In this document: piece after piece, positions 23,301 to 35,300 of the stretch
How the letters are laid out: each line of letters begins with the position of its first letter
Numbering within the stretch: the stretch's first letter is position 1
DNA from: Congeria kusceri
Taxonomy: Eukaryota; Mollusca; Bivalvia; Myida; Dreissenidae
Reading direction: 5' to 3'
Assembly (NCBI GenBank): GCA_027627225.1
Contig: CM051040.1
Location: forward strand, 27,329,134 to 27,393,133
DNA: 64,000 bases
The notes under the pieces: model-generated
Database searches by the model: none
What the model was told of the DNA's origin: nothing
What the model saw: only the letters and a program-made list of their open reading frames with translations
Translations under genes and position numbers: made by a program

Positions 23301-26300
23301 AAATTCACTGAAGCGGACCGTCCTGGTAACATGAACACCTCCTCTTGGTAATGAAGCTTCCCATGAAGTTTAGTTTAATTCCGGGCAGTAGTTGCTGAGA
23401 AATACTCCGGACAAGAAAGTGTGACGGAAGGACGGACGGACAAAGCGGCGACTATATGCTGCCTCGAAATTTTTCGGGGAGCATAAACATGAATTTTTAC
23501 AAATTCGACTTTTATCACGTGATGATGTGAATATTTATCGTTCCGACAGTTATTAACCGTTAGCAGAACTGGTGCAAGTCTTGCGGTCAAGTATATTTGA
23601 TGACGTTTAACAACCTTGCTACGATTGGGTCTGTCGTTTGCTATTACGGAAAAGACCGTATACAGCATATACATTGGTTTAAAACATGCAAATCGTTTTA
23701 CAGTACCATCATTGGATTTGTCCGAAAAGGCCCCGTGGTTCTCCATCATGTGATATTTACATGTACACAATTCTCGATTAGCTGGACAGAGCCCGTCTTT
23801 GGTTTCTTGAAAGAATAATGTACGTTTAGTTCAATACGAGGATTTCTTAATACATAATGTATTTAAATATGTTCGCAGTAATTTCTCTAATTGTTTCATA
23901 GACGCAACACCTGGCAGATGTTCAAGCAGACGCGGTCCCCGGTCGCCGGCCCCGACCGCTTCGAGTGGAACGGCATGAGCAGCTTCGAGTGCCGCAGCAA
24001 GACGCTACCGCTGACCAAGGAGGGGCGCACCAAGGTACGCCAACGGGTAGGCGCAAGGGACATGTTAATATGGCAGGAAGAGAACTGGACGTCATTTTAA
24101 TTGAATTTCGTATCAACGTCGCGGCGTTTTCAGAACAACAGATCGTCTGTTAAGGCCATGTCACACTGTGGCGAATTTAAGCTACGAGTTCTGGCGAGTT
24201 GTAACAACTCGCCTGGTATCGTGTAGATCTTTTACACATGTCGTTCTTTGTCGCAGTGATGTCTTATTATGCCTTCTTAATATTTCGCCAGAACTCGCCT
24301 AGTAGCCGCTAGAATTTCATACTGTTTAAAAATCTCGCCGCTTCTCGGCGACTTTTTATTCTCGTACACGTGTTGAAGACATGTCGAATGAATCTCGCCC
24401 ACTCTCAAACACACTCGAACACATTCCGTCTTCACAGTGTATAAGCGTACAGTGAGCTAAACCGGAAGTTGGTGATCTGTACGCCGATGATCAGTTAATT
24501 GCAAACAGCAGAAAACGCAGTAAGTGACAAAATTTTTGATATTATCTTTTACTTTAGGGCTGAATGTAACAGGATTTAAACGTTTATGTTAATTATTGTC
24601 CTATTTGTCGCACATATGTTTTGTGATTTGTGTGGAAATTGTGTTTTCGTTGAGAAATCGGTAGTTGACCACTGCAAATATGTTGAAACTATCGAAAAGT
24701 TGTGCAATAATTTCCATGTAATTCTTTGGATTTTGCGTAAATGTGTAAACCTGTGCGTTGCTTAACACCTATAAAACTTATTAAACTATACATATTACTT
24801 GATAACGGTTTATCTTTGTAATATCCAAGATATTTACCGTTTTATTCAGTCACTGTTTGTTTGTTGCCTGTACGCCTAGTTGCGACTGAACGCAATCATT
24901 AGTTGCGCGATTGAAATAAAATTCTGTACGCTTAGTTGCGATTAAAGATCGACACAAATTTAAGAAATGTTCGATCTTCCTTGAGAATTATTATATACTT
25001 GTACGTAAATATTATTTAGTTTACATGTGCATGTTTTATTTATGCGTAATAAATAATAATTTCATTCGACAGTGTCAATTCATGGTGACATATCGATATT
25101 TATTTTACATTTATTTTGCTTTATAGGAATCGCACGTGTTTGTCCGTACGTCCGAATGTGTGTAAGTCCCTAAGAATGTTTGAATCTCAAGTTAAACTAG
25201 TATTATATTTCATTCGCGCTCATATAAAATTGCAGATCTACTTATTCAGTCATAGAGCAACTAAGCTTTCCATTACAATCAAGATAGAGATCTTACAGCA
25301 AAGTCAACAATTAAATGTTCTTTATTTATTGCAGGCTTTTCGGTGAGCGAGTGGAAAATATGGATGATAACTCTGGGTCTCATTTCAGTCAGGCTTAAAT
25401 GGAACTACGGACAAAAAGTATAAAAGGAGTTCTTTTAGATTGAAACAATATATCTCATTGAAACAATGCAACTTTATATTCAGTGACGCAGTTCACATGT
25501 CTACCCTGTCTTACGAGACCACTCGGATGATTCTTAAGAGTGGTCTCTTTACACAGGTGGTCACTTAATACAGTTTGACTTGCACAGGCAGCTGGTCGTT
25601 GGTTGTACATGTATGTATGTGATGTACCTTAGTAATCATGCTATATCATATACATTTTGTAAGTTCATAACGAATAAAGGAAGAATAAATGAATTTTGAA
25701 AATATTTGTTTCATTGACTTCTTAATTAAATTTTATTTTTTATTCCAGTGTACATGTCTTATTTTACACAAGTGCATAAAATAACATAATCACATGCATT
25801 CATCTTCATGTACATTTACATTATAGATTTGTATACATGTATATACATAACATATAAACATACATGTGTTTACATGCATTTATTTTAATATAATATAATA
25901 TGATATTTACACAGTTTTACACACACACAAGCATACACACACTTATATTCATTAACTAACAGCGTCTCAATCTTTGTCTGCTTCACTTTCTCTCCCCTAA
26001 CTATTGACTTTAGTGTCCAGTAATGATAGTAGAATCTTATGGTGTCCCTTATAGTAGAAGCTTATGGTGTCCCTTATAGTAGAAGCTTATGGTGTCCCTT
26101 ATAGTAGAAGCTTATGGTGTCCCTTATAGTAGAAGCTTATGGTGTCCCTTATAGTAGAAGCTTATGGTGTCCCTTATAGTAGAAGCTTATGGTGTCCCTT
26201 TTTCACCGCACATTGTTTCAGTTCTCTGTTCGTGTCGCAGACCTCGCTTTATGGTGAGTGATGTTTCTGGTGTGTTCGTCTTCGGCGTTTCTTCTGTTGG

Positions 26301-29300
26301 GTGGGATTCATCGTTTGATTGACATCCACTTGCTGTGTCGTCGAAGTACATGTAATTCAACAGGATCAAATTGAAATGCATTTCTACAATAAATATAACT
26401 TACACACTTTCGTTTTCTTTTTCAGTAAAATAACTACAATTAACTTATCATTTTGGTTTTAAAATTATTACATTCTTACATATAAAATTATCGTCTTGAA
26501 AATTCTGACAAAGAAAATTAACATAATTTGACGTTTACACATTAAGTCAAGTTATAATTACATTTGAACATAGCCGATCAGATCGTTTTCATGAGCAACT
26601 AATCGTACAGTCTAAGTTTGACAGGTTGCAACTAGTCGTACAGTCGAGTCACGTTGGGTGGTTAAATGTTTTATTTCTCCGCGCAAAACCTATTCTCTTT
26701 AATTAAATTAATACAGCTTGACTTGTTAAAATACTAGGCATGACAGACAGAATATATTTACTTGACGTCATTATATGTTTTCGAAGAACTTAATTTTATT
26801 TATATTCTGCTTTGAAGTAAAATATAAAATTAAAAATTTGTGTCACTTACTGCGTTTTCTGCAGTTTGCAACTAACTGATCATCGGCGTACAGATCACCA
26901 ATTTCCGGTTTAACTCACTGTACGCTTATACATTGTGGTCTTCCCTTGTTGTAGCGTTTCGCCGTATATTATCATTCTGCGCTTAAAACGAGTTCGCTGC
27001 GAGTTTGTTAGACTTGCCTTCGACATCTGCTCTTCCGTTTCTCGTAAACTGTCGTCGGAAACTCGTGATCATGTCCTCACAAATCGTACAGACTCGTCCA
27101 CACTCGTACATTCTCGAAGACATGTCTTCGATTGTCGAAAAGATATCGTACGCATATCTCGGCTGAACTCGTGATAAAATATGATTGTCGTACTTGTGTC
27201 GTGTCAATGTCGTGTCAAGGTTGAAGAGAACTCGAACAAATGTCTTAAAACAATTCAGCGACAAACTCGTCCACTTTACGGTGAGTTATAATTCTCCAAT
27301 AAAAAACTCGAAGTTCAAATTCGCCACAGTGTGACAGGTTCTTTAAGGTTGTTAAGCCTGCTGGACATTATGCCAATTGGATCATTGTGCTGAAGCTAAT
27401 AACGCCTCAAAACTAGACATGGTATGGAGCCAATGATATGATTGTGTTTAAGAGTTTATGAAAAGTATGTTTCAATAGGAGACAAATGTGATTAAAATGA
27501 ATACACGGTTATATGCAAAACCTGCATCCGTCTTCGAAATAAGCCAGGAAAAAAATTGCACTGTACACCCTTTAGTCCAGCAAACAGTACTTCATTCCAT
27601 TCCAAAAGAAGGGATTGATGAAACTTACCCAGGAAATTCCTTCAGCCATACAACAAGGATCGCATGCCTTTGTTTTAATAGAATTAAATGGATATACATG
27701 TATTTATATAAAACATGCATCCATCTTTTTATCTAAGCATGATCTATTTACTCCCATCATGCAAGCAAGTTGGACATGGTGCCATAGTGACAATAGAAAT
27801 GAATAGTGGATATATTAAACGTAATGTACGAGTAGACGATAAACGTATATATGTTAAACTTCCATTTGAGAAGACACATTAATTATTTACTCCCTTCAGA
27901 CGAGAATTCTGGATTTTATCACATGTTTCAACAGAAGGGAAATATACTTGTATTAAATACAATATATGTATAAAACCTGTAGCAATCATGGAAAGTAACG
28001 CAGAACTTCAAGTTTAAATAGAAAGGACATAATTAGCATCTTATCTGGTAAGTTCGTGGCCTCCGGTAAGTTCGTGGATGAAATTATGACGTTATTTTCT
28101 CTTCAATGACGTAACGTCGCGTGTCCGAATTCTATGCAAGTGTGAGCCGAAGAACAGCTTGACTTACTAGAGCACAAAATTGCGTAGAAAACATCGACAG
28201 ATACATATACCTTGTCAGTTAAGTTTATTGCAGTTATTTGTGTTTTAAACTTAATAATTGTTAAAAAAAATCTACACCTCGTGTTGTTATTAAACATTTT
28301 ATAAGTATTGTTTTCATTAAAATCCAACAAAAATCAAAGGAAATAAATAAGGACATTAAAAACTTGCCGTATCTATATCAAAACACAAAACTCAGTGGAA
28401 GGGCCTCCGCGTATGACGTCATAAAGAGTTGCCCACGAACTTACAGGAATTTGAAAAAGATCAAGGTCGCTGTTGGGTCATGTTTATTTCAAGTAAGATT
28501 TACAGATTTCCAAATAAATATTGGCAATGTTGACATATACAATAGTTAGTTTATATTCATGATGTGTTTTTATTGAAACAAGTGGGGCTTTATGCGCATG
28601 CGCAAAGTCGAATGCTTAACACCCACGAACTTGCAGGTGTAGAGGCTATATAAACTTATATAGAACTTTCATCTATCTTGAACATATTAACCTTAGAAAC
28701 ATTTGCTCCCTTCAGCCGTGTAGACAGGACTTTATTTCATCGCTTCACTAGAAGGGAAGGGTAATTTAAGTTAAATGTATAACACCTGCCTCCATCTTTT
28801 GAGTTACACATCACCCATTTACTCCATTTAGTTTAGCAAATAGAATTTCGTGCTATTGTATCAATAGCATATACTTATATAAAAATTGCATCCATCTTAA
28901 AAAAAAACTTAACCCAGGAAAAAATTATTCCCCCCAGCCTAGCAGCCAGGACTTCATGTACGAGATGTCCCCAAGTGTGAGCGTCCCCCTGGAGAACCTC
29001 ACCGTGCAGGCGGGGGACGCCGCCGTGCTCACGTGCAGGATATGCGGCCGCCCGCGCCCGAGCATCACGTGGACCCTCAACAGCACCGTGCCCGTCGTGG
29101 CGGACCACAGGACCGTGATCCTGTGCAGGGAGGACGCGTGGTCACTCTGCAGGCGAGTTGGGAGTTCTCTCCCTTTTTCTCGTTTATTATTTTATTTAAT
29201 ATATAAAAAGTATAGGTGTAATATCAGTAATTGTACACATATGTGAACAAAAATAATGCGGATAACGTAACACATAACATAAAAGCGGATTGCTAATGAC

Positions 29301-32300
29301 TGTCTGTGATTGTTGTTGGTGTTGGCGGTGGTGATGTTGTTTGTGTTTGTTTATTTGCCTTTATAAAAAAGTAGTATACCGTACGAGTACAATTTGTTCG
29401 AAATTATACTGTATGTAATTTTACATTGGCAGAGTTATTAAAACAAGTGAGCATCTTATTAAATGACCGTGCCAGTGTAAAGTATAATAATGCATGTACA
29501 TTTTTCCTTGGTTCAGTTATCAAACGTTACCCCTGCCGACAGTGGCGAGTACTCATGCATAGCCAACAGCGACATTGGCGGCGCCGTTACTAAGGCAACC
29601 CTCACGGTGCTGGATCGCCCCAACCCGCCGACGAAGCCGACGGTGAAGACGCAGGTGGGGACCTCTGTGCACCTAGAGTGGCGGCCGCCCTCCACCATGC
29701 CGTCTGGACAAATACAGGTAGGGGTGGTAGACATTGACCCCTTGGTGGCTTTGGTAGTCCTAGCTGAGAGGCCCAGTCGATCATTGCTTATGATCTATCA
29801 CTTGGTGTAAATGTTGTATTATACCTGCCAAGCACCATGCTATGGAGGACGCAGACTCTGTCGTGGTTTTGGCAGTCGATCATTGCTTATGATCTATCAC
29901 TTGGTGTAAATGTTGTATTATACCTGCCCAGCACCATGCTATGGAGGACGCAGACTCTGTCGTGGTTTTGGCAGTCGATCATTGCTTATGATCTATCACT
30001 TGGTGTAAATGTTGTATTATACCTGCCTAGCACCATGCTATGGAGGACGCAGACTCTGTCGTGGTTTTGGCAGTCGTAGCGTATGATATATGACGTGCTT
30101 TAAATGTTATATTAAAAGTCCGCCATCTACCGTCCGGACAAATACAGTTCTGGGGTTTTAGACATTGAGTCTTTGGTGGTGTGAGCGTATGATGTATGAC
30201 ATAATCTAACTCTTGGTTTTAAATGTAATAAACAATTGCTAGTAGGGGTTCTAGTCACTGACACCATTGTGGCCTAGGCGGATACAGGTACAGAGAACTG
30301 CGAGATCTTACAGGTGCTGCAATGTCGTCCACGGGGCTTTTAAAGGTTATGGTTTGAACAAGCCCAAAGGTTGTTCTCGTCTTCTGGAATAGGCAGACCA
30401 CCGTCAGTTTATGCCTAAAGCGTTATCTTCCCCACGTTTACTTGTCCTTACATGTTAATATGTTGTCTGGCATAATCTAACTCTTGTATTTAAATCAACG
30501 AGGACACTTCCGCAAGTATGGACACATACGGGTAATGGTCATATAAACAGATCTCTTGGTGGCTTCGGCAGTCAGATGTTATGATGATGTATGACATAAT
30601 CTAACTCTTGTTTTGTAATGTAAAATGCTTAATAAGCTACGAATTTGCTGTTTCTGTGCTTGTTTATCCTGACCCAATGATATAGTCACGTAAAGGCACA
30701 TTTCCAAACCTGATTATAAAACGCGTTTCGTCGTTGCCAGGGTTACACCATAGAGCTGAACGAGGTGGGGTTGGACTACTGGCAGGCCGGGATCCCCTAC
30801 GTGCCCACAACCTCTCAGGTGCTCGGCGACCTCAACCCGGGCTCCGTCTACCAGTTCCGGGTGCGCGCCAACAACGCAATCGGCATGAGCGAACCCAGCC
30901 TCCCCTCCGACTTCGTTACCATACCAACTGAGTCAGGTATAGACGTTGGTCTGTAGATCTAATTGATATGATGTTTTACAACAAAAAGACGTACATGTAT
31001 AAAGTTAATAAAAAAATTAAGTATATAGTAAATCGTCTAAACAACATTCAGGCTTGGAGCACTTAACGAATAGGACATGTGTATTTTGTACAAGCTATTC
31101 GTTCCATTTACGTGTTATTTTCGTATCTTTGTGTAATTTTCTTTTTATTGCTCTTATGTCTATTTGAAGAGCTTATCAAGATGCATAATGTATTTATAGT
31201 TATGTCTTCAATTAAAGAGCGTATCAAAATATATCTTATTTGCATAGTTCTATCTTTGTCTTTTTGAAGAGCCTATTTAGATGTATAATATTCTTATATG
31301 ATGTAGGCCTACGCCTATTTGAAGATCCTATTTAGATGTTAAAAATGTATGAGGTATTCCTATTTAAAGAGCGTATGGAGATGTATAATATTTATATGGT
31401 GTATGCCTATTTGAAACACATATTAAGATGTATATTTTAAATGATGTATGCCTAATTGAAGAGCATATGAAGAGCATATTAAGATATATACTATTTTATA
31501 TGAGGTATGCCTATTTGTAGAGCATATTAAGATATATAATATTTGTATATGGTGTACCGGGTATGCCTATTTGTAGAGCATATTAAGATGTATAATATTT
31601 GTATATGGTGTACCGGGTATGCCTATTTGTAGAGCATATTAAGATGTATAATATTTGTATATGGTGTACCGGGTAAGCCTATTTGTAGAGCATATTAAGA
31701 TATATAATATTTGTATATGGTGTACCGGGTATGCCTATTTGTAGAGCATATTAAGATATATAATATTTGTATATGGTGTACCGGGTATGCCTATTTGTAG
31801 AGCATATTAAGATGTATAATATTTGTATATGGTGTACTGGGTATGCCTATTTGTAGAGCATATTAAGATATATAATATTTGTATATGGTGTACCGGGTAT
31901 GCCTATTTGTAGAGCATATTAAGATGTATAATATTTGTATATGGTGTACCGGGTATGCCTGTTTGTCTAGCATATTAAGATGTATAATATTTGTATATGG
32001 TGTACCGGGTATGCCTATTTGTAGAGCATATTAAGATGTATAATATTTGTATATGGTGTACCGGGTATGTCTATTTGTCTAGCATATTAAGATGTATAAG
32101 ATTTGTATATGGTGTACCGGGTATGCCTATTTGTCTAGCATATTAAGATGTATAATATTTGTATATGGTGTACCGTGTATGTCTATTTGTAGAGCATATT
32201 AAGATGTATAATATTTGTATATGGTGTACCGGGTATGTCTATTTGTAGAGCATATTAAGATGTATAATATTTGTATATGGTGTACCGGGTATGTCTATTT

Positions 32301-35300
32301 GTAGAGCATATTAAGATGTATAATATTTGTATATGGTGTACCTGGTATGTCTATTTGTAGAGCATATTAAGATGTATAATATTTGTATATGGTGTACCGG
32401 GTATGCCTATTTGTAGAGCATATTAAGATGTATAATATTTGTATATGGTGTACCGGGTATGTCTATTTGTAGAGCATATTAAGATGTATAATATTTGTAT
32501 ATATGGTGTACCGGGTATGCCTATTTGTAGAGCATATTGAGATATATAATATTTGTATATGGTGTACCGGGTATGCCTATTTGTAGAGCATATTAAGATA
32601 TATAATATTTGTATATGGTGTACCGGGTGTGCCTATTTGTCTAGCATATTAAGATGTATAATATTTGTATATGGTGTACCGGGTATGTCTATTTGTAGAG
32701 CATATTAAGATATATAATATTTGTATATGGTGTACCGGGTATGCCTATTTGTCTAGCATATTAAGATGTATAATATTTGTATATGGTGTACCGGGTATGC
32801 CTATTTGTAGAGCATATTAAGATGTATAATATTTGTATATGGTGTACCGGGTATGCCTATTTGTAGAGCATATTAAGATATATAATATTTGTATATGGTG
32901 TACCGGGTATGTCTATTTGTAGAGCATATTAAGATGTATAATATTTGTATATGGTGTACCGGGTATGCCTATTTGTAGAGCATATTAAGATGTATAATAT
33001 TTGTATATGGTGTACTGGGTATGCCTATTTGTAGAGCATATTAAGATGTATAATATTTGTATATGGTGTACCGGGTATGCCTATTTGTAGAGCATATTAA
33101 GATGTATAATATTTGTATTTGGTGTACCGGGTATGTCTATTTGTAGAGCATATTAAGATATATAATATTTGTATATGGTGTACGGGTATGTCTATTTGTC
33201 TAGCATATTAAGATGTATAATATTTGTATATGGTTGACCGGGTATGCCTATTTGTTGAGCATATTAAGATGTATAATATTTGTATATGGTGTACCGGGTA
33301 AGTCTATTTGTCTAGCATATTAAGATGTATAATATTTGTATATGGTGTACCGGGTATGCCTATTTGTAGAGCATATTAAGATATATAATATTTGTATATG
33401 GTGTACCGGGTATGTCTATTTGTAGAGCATATTAAGATGTATAATATTTGTATATGGTGTACCGGGTATGCCTATTTGTAGAGCATATTAAGATGTATAA
33501 TATTTGTATATGGTGTACTGGGTATGCCTATTTGTAGAGCATATTAAGATGTATAATATTTGTATATGGTGTACCGGGTATGTCTATTTGTAGAGCATAT
33601 TAAGATATATAATATTTGTATATGGTGTACGGGTATGTCTATTTGTCTAGCATATTAAGATGTATAATATTTGTATATGGTGTACCGGGTATGCCTATTT
33701 GTTGAGCATATTAAGATGTATAATATTTGTATATGGTGTACCGGGTAAGTCTATTTGTCTAGCATATTAAGATGTATAATATTTGTATATGGTGTACCGG
33801 GTATGCCTATTTGTAGTGCATATTAAGATGTATAATATTTGTATATGGTGTACCGGGTATGCCTATTTGTAGAGCATATTAAGATGTATAATATGTGTAT
33901 ATGGTGTACCGGGTATGCCTATTTGTCTAGCATATTCAGATGTATAATATTTTTTATGAGGTATGCCTATTTGAATAGCATATTAAGATGTATAATATTT
34001 TAGTGATAAATGCATATCTTAAGAGCACATTAAGATGTATAATGTTTTATATCATATTTGCCTATTTGAAGAGCACATAAAGACGTATAATGTTTTATAT
34101 CATATATGCATATTTGAAGAGCATATTAAGATGTGTAATATTTATATATGGTGTATGTCTATTTGTAGAGCATATAAAGATGTATAATAGTTTTCTATAA
34201 TGAATATCTATTTGTAGAGCTTACGGAGAAAGAGGACGGTAATTTCACGACGTGGAAGACCACGTACAACAACGACTTCACCGAGCTAGAAGAGCTCGAG
34301 AGGTGAGCAAGTGCAGTCTAAGTCAGGGTGATGAGGTCTTAGTCTGTGTCACAATATGTCTATTAATCTATGTAACTTCATGTTACGTTAGTCAACGCCA
34401 TACGCTAGTAATTGGGATGCCTATTGCATATGCGAACATAAGATTAAGTTAGAGAGATGATGCAACATTACTGCATAAGTCTATGTAGCATTACGTCAGT
34501 TAGTCTATGTAGCATTACGTCAGTTAGTCTATTTCATATACTAGAACCTGGATGGGTAATTGTCAGAAAAAAAAAGATTTTACGAAGTTCGAACGCTGAT
34601 AGCGTCTACAACAATACTGCAGTTAGTCTATTTAAGTAAGTCTAAGTTAATGTGTGTCATATACTAGTATCTGGATTGAATATTGTAACAAAATATGAAT
34701 AAAGGAGAAATTACGTAGTCTAAATGAACGTCTAATTCTTTCGTACACAGAGGCAGGTTCGCGGTGGTGAAGAAATCCTCTCAGAACTGTTCCGGGCAGC
34801 ACTTCGCCGCCAAGTGCATCAAGAAGCGGGGTACGAGCAAGACACTGGTTGAGACAGAGTACAACACCCTGCTTAGCCTCGACCACGCCGGCCTCGTGCG
34901 CGCGCACGACCTGTATGAGACCTCGGAACACTTCATCCTGATCATGCAACTGTGAGTTTCTGTCTGTCTGACACACGCCTTTTGTATTTGATTGTGAGCT
35001 TTTCTGGCGTCGTGTCCAAGATTTGTAAATTGAGTTTAAAAGCAGTTGTGTAGTAGCAAGTCTTTTAAATCATTATGATGGTGTTTAAGGGATGGAGCAT
35101 ACGTGTTTATAGCAAAAATAACGCAATCACCGTTACTGTATATATCAGTATTACAGAAATTAACAAGGAAGGTAACCGACCCCCCTAGATGGGAAATTGA
35201 ATTGTGAAGTAGGCTTCCTATCGTGGCGGAGGTCTGCGCTCTCCGAGTGTTTCTAGTTTTTTATAGCGATATCTCGACGGTTAAACTAAAACACCAATAC

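Noticed and set aside
22434..23338. Minus-strand reading frames of 70-100 codons
   Set aside because: They fall in the pearl-type core repeats and repeat with the same period.
29837..30079. 80-codon frame with 33-residue repeats
   Set aside because: Product of the 99-bp intronic tandem repeat.
31140..34217. CRISPR-like array
   Set aside because: Units are contiguous tandem copies without unique spacers, in a eukaryotic intron; no cas genes.
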